NCBI GenBank assembly: GCA_946185745.1
Contig: CAMHKQ010000013.1
Coordinates: forward strand, 1-55,669
Direction of reading: 5' to 3'
DNA length: 55,669 bases
Source of the DNA: an uncultured Bacteroidales bacterium
Lineage (GTDB): Bacteria; Bacteroidota; Bacteroidia; Bacteroidales; UBA932
The translations under genes and the position numbers were made by a program. Each line of letters begins with the position of its first letter. Within the stretch, counting starts at the first letter, position 1. Below the pieces are notes generated by a model. The model worked only from the letters and a program-made list of their open reading frames with translations, had not been told where the DNA came from and ran no database searches. Positions 47,701 through 55,669 of the stretch are shown here, piece by piece.

Positions 47701-48015
47701 CCTGTAGGTTTCACCGAGCTGGAGGGTCACGCCGGTGTAAGTGGCAGTCTGGTAACCCAGGCCGGACACCTCTACCTTATAGGGACCGCCGGTACGCATA
47801 CCCGGGATGGCATAGCGGCCGTCGGAGTTGGTGACGACCCCGTACCGGGTACCCGAAGGTTCGTGAACTGCCACGACGGCGATGCCGGGAACAGGTTCAC
47901 CGTTCTGGTCGACCACGCGGCCGCCCATGGCAGAAGTCGTGATCTGCGCGAAGGCAGGAACGACTAAAAGCATCGCTGAGAGACTCAGCAATAGACTTTT
48001 GAGAAAATTTTTCAT
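44716..48015 (-). CDS. TonB-dependent receptor, Oar-like
   Basis: A 1099-residue outer-membrane protein with signal peptide [23 protein letters not shown], an N-terminal CarboxypepD-regulatory-like domain ([20 protein letters not shown]), a plug segment with SFNNN-type Oar features ([50 protein letters not shown]) and a long beta-barrel. The motifs [13 protein letters not shown] and [16 protein letters not shown] place it with Oar-like receptors that carry proteins or other large substrates, and not with SusC. No SusD partner. It is first in the operon; its promoter is divergent from metK. The longer frame with 35 extra codons crosses the promoter and is rejected. Confidence 0.92.
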   Translation of the reverse strand: [1099 protein letters not shown]

Positions 48016-48048
48016 ACTGAATTGATTTGAATGAGTTTTTTCGTGAGG

Positions 48049-48056
48049 CAAATATA
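48049..48056 (-). promoter_or_regulatory. -7 box for the Oar-like receptor operon
   Basis: The minus strand reads TATATTTG, 33 bases upstream of ATG 48015. Confidence 0.55.
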
Positions 48057-48069
48057 ACATATTTTTTCG

Positions 48070-48077
48070 TACCTTTG
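48070..48077 (+). promoter_or_regulatory. -7 box for metK
   Basis: TACCTTTG matches TAnnTTTG. Transcription from here would include the whole riboswitch at 48095-48147. Confidence 0.6.
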
Positions 48078-48094
48078 CACACAATTTATTAACC

Positions 48095-48147
48095 GCGGGG
48101 ACAGATTTGACCGCTTGCAACCCCGCACAAAAAAAATGCTAAAATGA
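48095..48147 (+). ncRNA. SAM-II-like riboswitch on metK
   Basis: The leader has the SAM-II layout. A 6-bp P1 stem GCGGGG (48095-48100) pairs with CCCCGC (48121-48126). The loop holds GATTTGACCG and TTGCAA, which match the conserved GAUUU-ACCG-UUGCAA of SAM-II. An A-rich linker is followed by GCTAAAATG, equivalent to the conserved GCUAAA pseudoknot strand. The ATG of metK lies within this last segment, so SAM binding would directly block the start codon. Regulation of SAM synthetase by SAM makes biological sense. Confidence 0.8.
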
Positions 48148-49421
48148 ACAACTATCTTTTCACCTCCGAGAGCGTCTCGGAGGGCCATCCCGACAAGGTC
48201 GCGGACCAGATTTCCGATTCCATCCTAGACGAATTCCTCAGGCAGGATCCCGAGGCCCGCGTGGCCGTGGAAACCTTCTGCACGGCCGGCCTGGTGATAG
48301 TCGGCGGCGAAGTCGCATCGCAGCACGCCTACGTAGACATCCCGGCAGTCGTGAGAGCCACCATCAGCAGGATAGGCTATACCAAAGCCGAATACGGCTT
48401 CGACGCCGCCTCCTGCGGGGTCATCTCCACCATTCACGAGCAGAGCGGCGACATCGCCCGCGGAGTGATAAGAGCCGGCGACGAAGCCCAGGGCGCCGGC
48501 GACCAGGGCATGATGTTCGGCTACGCCTGCAAGGACACCCCCGAGTACATGCCGCTGTCGCTGTTCCTGTCGCATTCCATCCTGAAGATACTCGCGGACA
48601 TACGCCATTCCGGCAGCGCAATGCCGTACCTGCGGCCCGACGCAAAGGCACAGTTCACCATTGAATTCAGCGCGGACACCCACCTGCCCGTGCGCGTGCA
48701 CACCGTGGTGCTCAGCACCCAGCACGATCCGTTCGACCAGTCCGACGAAGTCATGCACGACCGCATCGAAAAGGACGTCCGCACCATAGTGCTTCCACGG
48801 CTCATCGAATCGCTGCCCGCAGACCTGCAGGCCCTGTTCGACGACAAGCTCATCCTTTACGTCAACCCCACCGGAAAGTTCGTGGAAGGCGGCCCGGCGG
48901 CCGACACCGGCCTCACCGGCAGAAAGATTATAGTGGATACCTACGGAGGTCGCGGAGCCCACGGTGGCGGCGCCTTCAGCGGCAAGGACCCGAGCAAGGT
49001 GGACCGCAGCGCGGCCTATGCCGCCCGCTGGCTGGCGAAGAACCTTGTGGCCGCCGGAGTGGCCGACGAATGCCTCGTGCAGCTCTCCTACGCAATAGGC
49101 ATAGCCAAACCCCTGAGCATATTCGTGGACACCTACGGCACCGCGCACGTCGGCAACGCCACCCGTGCGGCCGGCTCGGTAAGGGCCGTATCCGAAACCG
49201 ACGCGCAGATCGCGGCGAAACTGGGCGAAATGTTCGACCTCACCCCCGCAGCCATAATCCGCCGCTTCGGGCTCAAGAACCCCATCTATGCTCCCACCGC
49301 CGCCTATGGCCATTTCGGCAAGCAGCCATACGAAGAAAACGGCATCCAGTTCTTCGCATGGGAGAAGCTGGACGCCGTTCCTGAAATCAAAAAGGCATTC
49401 CTTTGCCCTGATTCCATCTAG
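48144..49421 (+). CDS. metK: S-adenosylmethionine synthase
   Basis: A 425-residue MetK that makes SAM from methionine and [15 protein letters not shown] is at residues 14-25, [12 protein letters not shown] at 117-128, and the P-loop-like [19 protein letters not shown] follows in the second half. All metal and phosphate ligands expected from these motifs are present. It is preceded by the SAM-II-like element, which reaches into the start codon. The stop codon shares the CTAG palindrome (49418-49421) with the stop of the convergent glutamine synthetase gene. Confidence 0.97.
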   Translation: MNNYLFTSESVSEGHPDKVADQISDSILDEFLRQDPEARVAVETFCTAGLVIVGGEVASQHAYVDIPAVVRATISRIGYTKAEYGFDAASCGVISTIHEQSGDIARGVIRAGDEAQGAGDQGMMFGYACKDTPEYMPLSLFLSHSILKILADIRHSGSAMPYLRPDAKAQFTIEFSADTHLPVRVHTVVLSTQHDPFDQSDEVMHDRIEKDVRTIVLPRLIESLPADLQALFDDKLILYVNPTGKFVEGGPAADTGLTGRKIIVDTYGGRGAHGGGAFSGKDPSKVDRSAAYAARWLAKNLVAAGVADECLVQLSYAIGIAKPLSIFVDTYGTAHVGNATRAAGSVRAVSETDAQIAAKLGEMFDLTPAAIIRRFGLKNPIYAPTAAYGHFGKQPYEENGIQFFAWEKLDAVPEIKKAFLCPDSI

Positions 49422-51598
49422 CTGATAAGCAGGATTTCGCGGTACTTCGGCAGCGGCCAGATGGCGTTGTCGGTAATTTCCTCGAGGCGGTCCACCGGCT
49501 TGCGGGTCTCCTCTATCAATTCCGCGATCCCGTGGTAGGCCACGGCCTTTTCGAAGTCGTTTTCAATCAGCTCTGCCTGTTCCACTGCCTCGTCGAGCGC
49601 GGCCGTGTCGGACCGCAGCACCGCGAGCTCCGACACGATGGTGCGGACTATCTCTTCGGCGGAAGCATCGTGAAGGCTGGGGCCGAACACGTTCTTTTCG
49701 AGCGAGAGTCCCTCCAGCAGCCGGCGCTTGTACTCGAGCACAGCCGGGATAATATGGTTGGTGACCATGCGGCTCATCACCCGCGCCTCTATCTGCACCT
49801 TCTTCACGTAGCGGTTCCAGTTCACTTCGTTGCGGGCCTCGAGCTCCTTGGCCGTGAAGACGCCGGTGCGGCCGAAAAGCCTCACCGCTTCGGGGCTTGT
49901 GAAGCCCAGGAACATCCTTGGGACGCAGGTTTCAGTGTCGAGGCCGCGCCTCTCCGCTTCCTTCTTCCATTCTTCGGTATAGCCGTTGCCGTCGAAGCAG
50001 ACGGTATCGATCACCTCAGCTATGATAGGCTTGAGGCAGTCCATCACCGCCTCGTCGCGGGCTTTCCCCGCCGCCATGGCGGCATCTACGCAGGCCATGA
50101 AATCCTTCAGCTGCCCCGCCACCGCCGCATTGAGCGCAGTGATGGCGCCGGCGCAGTTGGCCGATGAGCCCACCGCCCTGAATTCGAAGCGGTTACCGGT
50201 GAACGCGAAGGGCGAAGTTCGGTTGCGGTCGGTGTTGTCTATGAAGATTTCGGGAATGCCATAGGCACCTAACCTGGCGCCCTTCCTGCCGGCGATTTCC
50301 ACGGGAGTGCCCGAGGGGGTGTCCTTGATTCTGCGCAGCACATCGGTCATGGTCTTTCCAAGGAAGGCCGAGATGATTGCGGGCGGCGCCTCGTTCGCGC
50401 CAAGCCTGTGCGCGTTGGTTGCGGAGGCGACAGAGGCTTTCAGCAGTGAGTTGTAACGCTGTACGGCCATCAGCACGTTCACGAAAAACACGAGGAACTG
50501 GAGATTGCCGTCCGGGTTCCGGCCCGGGGCCATCAGCTGCACGCCCGTGTCGGTGCCGAGGCTCCAGTTGCAGTGCTTGCCGCTGCCGTTGATGCCGGCG
50601 AAAGGCTTCTCGTGGAACAGCACCGCGAAACCGTGGATGCGGGCAATCTTGTGCATCAGGTTCATAATCAGCTGGTTCTGGTCGTTCGAGAGATTGGCCT
50701 CGCCGTAGATGGGGGCCAGCTCAAACTGATTGGGAGCCACCTCGTTATGCCGTGTCTTGACAGGTATTCCAAGCCTCAACGCTTCCCTTTCGAGGTCTTT
50801 CATGAACGCCGTGACCCTGGAGGGTATGGCGCCGAAATAGTGGTCGTCGAGCTGCTGGCTCTTGCTGGACTGATGTCCCATGAGCGTGCGGCCGGTGAGC
50901 ATCAGGTCGGGACGCGCAGAGTAGAGGTCTTCATCCACCAGGAAATACTCCTGCTCCCAGCCCAGATAGCAGAACACCCTCACCACTGCGGGATCGAACA
51001 GCCGGCAGATGGGCACCGCCGCGTCTTCCACGGCCTTGATGGATTTGATGAGAGGGGTTTTGTAGTCGAGGGCCTCGCCGGTATAGGAAATGAAGACGGT
51101 GGGGATGCAGAGGGTGTCGTCCTGGATGAAGACGGGGCTGGCGGGATCCCATGCGGTATAGCCGCGGGCTTCGAAAGTGGCCCTCAGTCCCCCGCTGGGA
51201 AAACTGCTGGCATCGGGTTCCTGCTGCACGAGTTCACTTCCGCTGAAACTCTCTATGACACCGCCCTTGCCGTCGTATTCGAGGAGCGAATTATGCTTCT
51301 CGGCGGTTGAGTCGGTAAGGGGCTGGAACCAGTGCGACACATGCGTAACTCCGTGTTCCAGAGCCCATTGCTTCATGCCATCCGCAACTTTTCCGGCGAT
51401 TCCGAGGTCGAGCGGTTCGCCGCTGTCGATGCATTTTTCGAGGGCCCTGAAGGTGGACGGATCGAGATAACGGCGCATCTCCCCGCGGCCGAAAATGAGT
51501 TCTCCGAAATACTTGGAAGGGGCTTCAACTGGAGCGTCGACCGCAACCGCCTGTTTTCTGTAGGCGTCGCGGACAAGGGTGAATCGTGTGTTGTCCAT
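49418..51598 (-). CDS. glnN: glutamine synthetase type III
   Basis: A 726-residue GSIII, the large glutamine synthetase class common in Bacteroidota and cyanobacteria, joining ammonia to glutamate. Diagnostic segments include [82 protein letters not shown] and [23 protein letters not shown]. Start ATG 51598 ([15 protein letters not shown]) fits the upstream promoter; the longer frame crosses it. Confidence 0.96.
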   Translation of the reverse strand: MDNTRFTLVRDAYRKQAVAVDAPVEAPSKYFGELIFGRGEMRRYLDPSTFRALEKCIDSGEPLDLGIAGKVADGMKQWALEHGVTHVSHWFQPLTDSTAEKHNSLLEYDGKGGVIESFSGSELVQQEPDASSFPSGGLRATFEARGYTAWDPASPVFIQDDTLCIPTVFISYTGEALDYKTPLIKSIKAVEDAAVPICRLFDPAVVRVFCYLGWEQEYFLVDEDLYSARPDLMLTGRTLMGHQSSKSQQLDDHYFGAIPSRVTAFMKDLEREALRLGIPVKTRHNEVAPNQFELAPIYGEANLSNDQNQLIMNLMHKIARIHGFAVLFHEKPFAGINGSGKHCNWSLGTDTGVQLMAPGRNPDGNLQFLVFFVNVLMAVQRYNSLLKASVASATNAHRLGANEAPPAIISAFLGKTMTDVLRRIKDTPSGTPVEIAGRKGARLGAYGIPEIFIDNTDRNRTSPFAFTGNRFEFRAVGSSANCAGAITALNAAVAGQLKDFMACVDAAMAAGKARDEAVMDCLKPIIAEVIDTVCFDGNGYTEEWKKEAERRGLDTETCVPRMFLGFTSPEAVRLFGRTGVFTAKELEARNEVNWNRYVKKVQIEARVMSRMVTNHIIPAVLEYKRRLLEGLSLEKNVFGPSLHDASAEEIVRTIVSELAVLRSDTAALDEAVEQAELIENDFEKAVAYHGIAELIEETRKPVDRLEEITDNAIWPLPKYREILLIS

Positions 51599-51625
51599 AA
51601 GCAAATAAACCGCTAACCGAAGTGG

Positions 51626-51633
51626 CAAAGATA
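51626..51633 (-). promoter_or_regulatory. -7 box for glnN
   Basis: The minus strand reads TATCTTTG, 27 bases upstream of the ATG at 51598. Confidence 0.5.
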
Positions 51634-51668
51634 GTTCATATTTTTAAAAAGTCCATTAAGAATTTTAA

Positions 51669-51676
51669 TATATTTG
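51669..51676 (+). promoter_or_regulatory. -7 box for guaA
   Basis: TATATTTG, ending 10 bases before the ATG at 51687, in an AT-rich spacer. Confidence 0.55.
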
Positions 51677-51686
51677 CACTCGTTTT

Positions 51687-53258
51687 ATGGACAAGATTCT
51701 CATAATCGATTTCGGCTCGCAGGTGACGCAGCTCATAGGCCGCCGGCTCCGCGAAATCGGGGTTTACTGCGAAATCGTTCCCTTCGACAAAATACCTTCC
51801 ACAGACGGCTGCAACGGTGTAATCCTTTCCGGAAGCCCCTGCTCCGTACGCGACGCAAACGCGCCCAAACCCTCCCTGGAGGGCATCAAGGGGCACCTTC
51901 CGCTGCTCGGGATATGCTACGGTGCGCAGTACCTCGCCAGCAGCGGCGGCGGCACGGTGGAAAACTCCGGTTCTCGCGAATACGGCAGGGCCATCCTCAC
52001 GGTGAAGGACTCTCCCCTCTTCAAGGGGGTCAGCCGCACCACCCAGGTATGGATGTCCCACGGGGACACCATCTCCCGTCTGCCCGAAGGGGCCGAGGTG
52101 ATCGCGTCCACCGAAGACGTGCAGAACGCCGCCTTCCAGCTGTCCGACGGCAAGACCTTCGCCGTGCAGTTCCATCCCGAGGTCTACCATACCGTCGAGG
52201 GCGGCCGCATGCTTGATAATTTCGCCAAGGACATCTGCGGCTGCAAGGGTGACTGGACCCCTGCTTCCTTCATAGAGACGACGGTAGCCTCGCTCCGCGA
52301 GCAGATTGGCTCAGAGCGCGTAATCCTCGGCCTTTCCGGCGGAGTGGATTCCACCGTGGCCGGCGTACTGCTGAACAAGGCCGTCGGCAACCGGCTCACC
52401 TGCATCTTCGTGAACAACGGGCTGCTGCGCAAAAACGAGTTCGAGGACGTGCTGGCCTCCTATAAGGACATGGGCCTCAACGTGATAGGAGCCGACTCTT
52501 CGGCGGAGTTCCTGGCCGCGCTGGCCGGTGTTTCCGATCCTGAGGCAAAGCGCAAGATAATCGGCAGGCTGTTCATAGAGACCTTCGACAAATATGCGCG
52601 CCGCATCGAGGGCGCCCGCTGGCTGGCCCAGGGCACCATCTACCCCGACGTGATTGAGAGCGCCGGCATCCCCGGCATCGCCTCCAAGATAAAGAGCCAC
52701 CACAACGTGGGCGGCCTTCCCGAAAAGATGAACCTGAAGATAGTGGAGCCGCTGCGGATGCTCTTCAAGGACGAAGTGCGCCGGGTGGGCCGCGCGCTTG
52801 GCATAAAGGAAGAGCTGGTAGGCCGGCATCCGTTCCCCGGGCCGTCGCTGGCCGTCCGTATCCTGGGCGAGGTGACGGAAGATAAGCTCCGCGTGCTGCG
52901 CGAGGCCGACGATATCTTCATCAAGGGCCTTCGTGCCTACGACTGCACAGGCATGGGCTTCCCGTCCGCTTCGGATCCGCGCGAAATGGCCACCAACCTG
53001 TACGATGCGATCTGGCAGGCCGGCGCAATCCTGCTGCCGGTGAGGAGCGTGGGCGTGATGGGCGACGAGCGCACCTACGAGCGCCCCGTGGCCCTGCGCG
53101 CCGTGGTCTCCACCGACGCCATGACCGCCGACTGGTTCCCCTTCCCCCACGACTTCCTCCGCGACGTCTCCAACGAAATCATCAACAAAGTCCGCGGCGT
53201 CAACCGCGTCGTCTACGACATCAGCTCCAAACCCCCCGCAACGATCGAATGGGAGTAG
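51687..53258 (+). CDS. guaA: GMP synthase (glutamine-hydrolysing)
   Basis: A 523-residue two-domain enzyme converting XMP to GMP. The glutamine amidotransferase domain has its triad as Cys77 (GICYGAQ), His163 and Glu165 (FHPEVYHT). The PP-loop ATP pyrophosphatase signature SGGVDS is at 217-222, followed by [11 protein letters not shown] and the C-terminal dimerisation domain with [16 protein letters not shown] and [19 protein letters not shown], which is the normal GuaA ending. Complete and of standard length. It is followed after 16 bases by the secreted lipoprotein gene on the same strand. Confidence 0.97.
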   Translation: MDKILIIDFGSQVTQLIGRRLREIGVYCEIVPFDKIPSTDGCNGVILSGSPCSVRDANAPKPSLEGIKGHLPLLGICYGAQYLASSGGGTVENSGSREYGRAILTVKDSPLFKGVSRTTQVWMSHGDTISRLPEGAEVIASTEDVQNAAFQLSDGKTFAVQFHPEVYHTVEGGRMLDNFAKDICGCKGDWTPASFIETTVASLREQIGSERVILGLSGGVDSTVAGVLLNKAVGNRLTCIFVNNGLLRKNEFEDVLASYKDMGLNVIGADSSAEFLAALAGVSDPEAKRKIIGRLFIETFDKYARRIEGARWLAQGTIYPDVIESAGIPGIASKIKSHHNVGGLPEKMNLKIVEPLRMLFKDEVRRVGRALGIKEELVGRHPFPGPSLAVRILGEVTEDKLRVLREADDIFIKGLRAYDCTGMGFPSASDPREMATNLYDAIWQAGAILLPVRSVGVMGDERTYERPVALRAVVSTDAMTADWFPFPHDFLRDVSNEIINKVRGVNRVVYDISSKPPATIEWE

Positions 53259-53274
53259 GGGGCGGCACAAAAGC

Positions 53275-55389
53275 ATGAAGCGCTTTGGAATTACCCTGCT
53301 GCTGGCGCTGGCGGCCTGCGCAGGTCCGCAGGACGTGAAAACCACCTTCCAGTCCAGCCAGCCCTGGAGACCCGGCATCGATGTGCGGGCCGATGCCGTG
53401 ATGGTGTACGGCGCCGGTGAGACGCTGGAGGACCGCCTGGCATCTTGGCGGGAGCGGGGCTACGAGACCCACTTCATGACAGGCATAGCCTGGGGCGGCT
53501 ATCAGGATTATTTTTCTGGCAGGTGGGACGGCCGGCCCCATCTGGACGAGGGGCAGGTGAATGCCCGTGGAGATACCCTGTGGCACGGAAAGATGGTGCC
53601 CTACATCGTCCCCACGGAGAACTACCTGAAATACTTCAAGGAGCAGATCATCAAACGGGTGGTGGATGCCGGCGTGGACCACATCTTCCTGGAGGAGCCG
53701 GAGTTCTGGAAGGCCGCCGGCTACTCGGAGGCCTTCAAACGGGAGTGGGAGTCCTTCTACGGCACCCCCTGGCGCCCGCAGCATGAGTCTCCGGAAGCCG
53801 CATATCTCACTTCCAAGCTCAAATATCATCTGTATTACCGGGCTCTGGACGAGGCCTTCACCTACGCCAAGGAATATGGCAGGAGCCTGGGCCGGGACAT
53901 CAAATGCTATGTCCCCACCCACTCGCTCATCAACTACACCCAGTGGCAGATTGTGAGCCCTGAGGCCTCCCTAGCCTCGATGAAAAGCATGGACGGCTAT
54001 ATTGCCCAGGTGTGGACCGGGACCTCCCGCGTGCCCAATTTCTATAACGGAGCGCGTAAAGAGCGCGTGTTCGAGACCGCCTTTCTGGAATACGGCTGCA
54101 TGGTGTCCATGACAGCCCCGACGGGCCGAAGCCTATGGCTCCTCACCGATCCCATCGAAGACGGCGTCCGCGACTGGGAAGACTACAGGAAAAACTACCA
54201 GGCTACCTTCACGGCGCAGCTTCTCTACCCTCAGGTAGCCAATTACGAGATTATGCCGTGGCCGGCCCGCATCTACGAGCGGCTGTATCCGGTGAGCCCC
54301 GGTTCGTCGGAGAAGTCCAGGATTCCGGCGCCCTACGCCTCCATGATGCAGGTGATGACAAATGCCCTGCAGCAGATGCCTGAGGCCCCGGAAAGGAAGG
54401 CCGAAGTCTCCGTGCTCATGGCCAATTCCCTCATGTTTCAGAGGGATTCCACGCTGTCGGATTTCTTCGGCCTGGCGATGCCCCTTCTCAAACGCGGCTG
54501 CCCGGTGGGCATCACCCATATCGAGAATCTGGGCTACCCCAGGGCGCTGGACGGCACCCGGCTGCTCCTGATGAGCTACGCCAACATGAAGCCGCTGGAC
54601 CCGGTGGCGCACAGACATCTGGCCGAATGGGTCCGGCGCGGCGGCAAGCTCATCTACAGCGCCACCGACAGCGACCCCTTCCAGCAGGTGCAGGAATGGT
54701 GGAACACCGGCGACAGGCAGTATGCCGCACCGGCAGATCACCTCTTCGAGCAGATGGGCATCCCCGCCGGTGCCCCCGCAGGGACTTACTCTTTCGGCAA
54801 GGGGACGGTCTGCATCCTGCGGCAGGACCCCAGGGATTTCGTCTGTGCCGAAGAAAGTGAAAAGCCGCTGCTGGAGGCGGTGGAAAGCCTGTCGGGGCCG
54901 ATTTCTGCCACCAATGCCCTTACCATGGAGCGGGGGCCTTACCGCATTGTAGCTGTAATGGATGAAGGCCCGTCGGCCCGGCCCTTCCAGGCCGAAGGCT
55001 GTCTGGTCGACCTCTATGACCCCGCGCTTCCGGTGTATGCCTCCCGGGAGGTTCCGGTGGGGGCGCAGGCGCTGTTCTACGATGTTCGGAAGGCCGGCAG
55101 GGCACCCCGGATTCTCGCCGCGGCCAGCCGTGCATATGACGAAAAACGCAGCGGCCGAAGTTTCTCCTACACCTGCAAGGGCCCTGCAGGGACCTTTAAC
55201 GTCACCCGCATCCTGCTGCCTTCCAAGCCTTCAAACGTTATGGTGAACGGAGAAGACTGGGCATTTGACTGGGATTCGTTCAGCCGGACCGTTTTCCTCC
55301 GCTTCCCCAACGATCCCAACGGCGTTTCCGTAACGCTCACCTGGCAAGGCTCGCTGGCCATCGCCGAGGTGGGGGTATACAGCAGGTAG
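53275..55389 (+). CDS. secreted lipoprotein resembling a glycoside hydrolase (unassigned family)
   Basis: A 704-residue lipoprotein (MKRFGITLLLALAAC, Cys15). The first about 340 residues look like a TIM barrel: GIAWGGYQDYF, VDAGVDHIFLEEPEFW (acidic pair at a likely strand end) and VPTHSLINYTQWQI. The middle region (VSVLMANSLMFQ, then LLLMSYANMKPLDPVAHRHLAEWVRRGGKLIYSATD) matches the glutamine-amidotransferase-like trimerisation domain of GH42-type enzymes. A C-terminal beta domain follows. I do not recognise a specific family. The Glu residues of LEEPEF are the best candidates for catalysis. It may be co-transcribed with guaA or expressed separately. Confidence 0.65.
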   Translation: MKRFGITLLLALAACAGPQDVKTTFQSSQPWRPGIDVRADAVMVYGAGETLEDRLASWRERGYETHFMTGIAWGGYQDYFSGRWDGRPHLDEGQVNARGDTLWHGKMVPYIVPTENYLKYFKEQIIKRVVDAGVDHIFLEEPEFWKAAGYSEAFKREWESFYGTPWRPQHESPEAAYLTSKLKYHLYYRALDEAFTYAKEYGRSLGRDIKCYVPTHSLINYTQWQIVSPEASLASMKSMDGYIAQVWTGTSRVPNFYNGARKERVFETAFLEYGCMVSMTAPTGRSLWLLTDPIEDGVRDWEDYRKNYQATFTAQLLYPQVANYEIMPWPARIYERLYPVSPGSSEKSRIPAPYASMMQVMTNALQQMPEAPERKAEVSVLMANSLMFQRDSTLSDFFGLAMPLLKRGCPVGITHIENLGYPRALDGTRLLLMSYANMKPLDPVAHRHLAEWVRRGGKLIYSATDSDPFQQVQEWWNTGDRQYAAPADHLFEQMGIPAGAPAGTYSFGKGTVCILRQDPRDFVCAEESEKPLLEAVESLSGPISATNALTMERGPYRIVAVMDEGPSARPFQAEGCLVDLYDPALPVYASREVPVGAQALFYDVRKAGRAPRILAAASRAYDEKRSGRSFSYTCKGPAGTFNVTRILLPSKPSNVMVNGEDWAFDWDSFSRTVFLRFPNDPNGVSVTLTWQGSLAIAEVGVYSR

Positions 55390-55420
55390 AAGGACAGTGG
55401 AAATCCGGTGATAATTGACC

Positions 55421-55454
55421 TGTTGTACACCAGAAGCCTCTCTGGTGTACAACA
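55421..55454. repeat. perfect 14-bp dyad
   Basis: TGTTGTACACCAGA and TCTGGTGTACAACA form a perfect inverted repeat with a 6-base loop. It lies 32 bases after the lipoprotein stop and is not followed by a T-run. Confidence 0.7.
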
Positions 55455-55473
55455 AGCCCGTTTGAGCACGTTT

Positions 55474-55501
55474 CGTACACGTAGAGCCCTTCTGGTGTAC
55501 G
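55474..55501. repeat. second dyad related to the first
   Basis: CGTACAC and GTGTACG flank 14 bases that include CTTCTG, similar to the loop side of the dyad at 55421-55454. It could be a second binding site for the same protein. Confidence 0.5.
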
Positions 55502-55561
55502 GCAGGCCGGCAAAATGCAAGTGGGCGGCAGAACCGAGTATTCGATATCTCCAAAAAATCT

Positions 55562-55569
55562 TATCTTTG
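55562..55569 (+). promoter_or_regulatory. -7 box for the last gene
   Basis: TATCTTTG, 26 bases before the ATG at 55596. Confidence 0.5.
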
Positions 55570-55595
55570 TGAAAAACACAATCATATTTCATACA

Positions 55596-55669
55596 ATGGC
55601 AACAGGAAATGTACGTCCGGCCGACATGGAGCGCATCACTACGCCCGCTCTGGCCCAGAAATTCATTGA
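55596..55669 (+). CDS. partial CDS, first 24 codons (possible ATP-pyrophosphatase/GMP synthase-like)
   Basis: The frame MATGNVRPADMERITTPALA plus QKFI continues beyond the right edge. A promoter-like box precedes it, so it is a real gene start. The TTPALAQKFI segment reminds me of the N-terminus of single-domain GMP synthase or PP-loop proteins (which continue DEQ and reach an SGGVDS motif), but 24 residues are too few to decide. Confidence 0.5.
   Translation, partial: MATGNVRPADMERITTPALAQKFI

Noticed and set aside
50281..50330. A stretch in glnN resembling the palindromic element (CCCGAGGGGGTGTCC)
   Set aside because: It encodes SGTPVEIAG, normal conserved GSIII sequence, and lacks the paired arms.

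Overview
The window is a gene-dense, GC-rich chromosomal segment of a member of the Bacteroidota, most likely an uncultured gut or host-associated Bacteroidales. This rests on promoter -7 boxes of the form TAnnTTTG, an almost complete lack of Shine-Dalgarno sequences, type III glutamine synthetase, an Oar-like TonB receptor, BACON and OB-fold lipoproteins, an anaerobic-type sulfatase and a sialidase. No rRNA, tRNA, CRISPR array or intact insertion sequence was seen.

Layout. 1-3340: a partial acyl-CoA synthetase, two tandem deoxynucleoside kinases, an MBL-fold hydrolase and free-methionine-R-sulfoxide reductase. 3341-6977: a minus-strand operon of EamA transporter, Ser-type sulfatase and sialidase, probably for host glycans. 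7024-14761: uvrA, a uridine-kinase-like nucleoside kinase, a Tricorn-like protease and recO. 14750-18224: a translationally coupled operon of U32 peptidase, S41 peptidase and rdgB. 18225-19690: an AT-richer accessory patch with a RelB/YafQ-type toxin-antitoxin pair, an unknown third gene, a terminator and a long inverted repeat. 19691-23045: polyprenyl synthase, rsgA and a MATE transporter, coupled by ATGA overlaps. 23086-27231: a YgjP-like metallopeptidase, then gpmA, manA and rnr. 27247-48015: about 21 kb of surface-exposed functions. 48144-53258: metK behind a SAM-II-like riboswitch, type III glutamine synthetase and guaA. The window ends with a secreted glycosidase-like lipoprotein, a pair of DNA dyads and the first 24 codons of another gene.

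The most coherent candidate system is 29250-48015. It holds two TonB-dependent receptors without SusD partners, a DUF5689-like lipoprotein, lipoproteins of about 1180 and 1807 residues built from tandem OB-fold and BACON domains, a BACON-NUC1 nuclease and an endonuclease/exonuclease/phosphatase lipoprotein. I infer a surface apparatus for binding, cutting and importing nucleic acid. Three nucleoside or deoxynucleoside kinases elsewhere in the window would suit the salvage step.

The most unusual DNA signal is a roughly 126-bp imperfect palindrome inserted in frame inside rsgA and rnr, with a fragment inside uvrA. It has covarying terminal arms, predicted internal hairpins and is read in different frames in its two full hosts, much like Rickettsia palindromic elements. 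A second genome-style feature is that many promoters lie so close to start codons that transcripts should be leaderless or nearly so.
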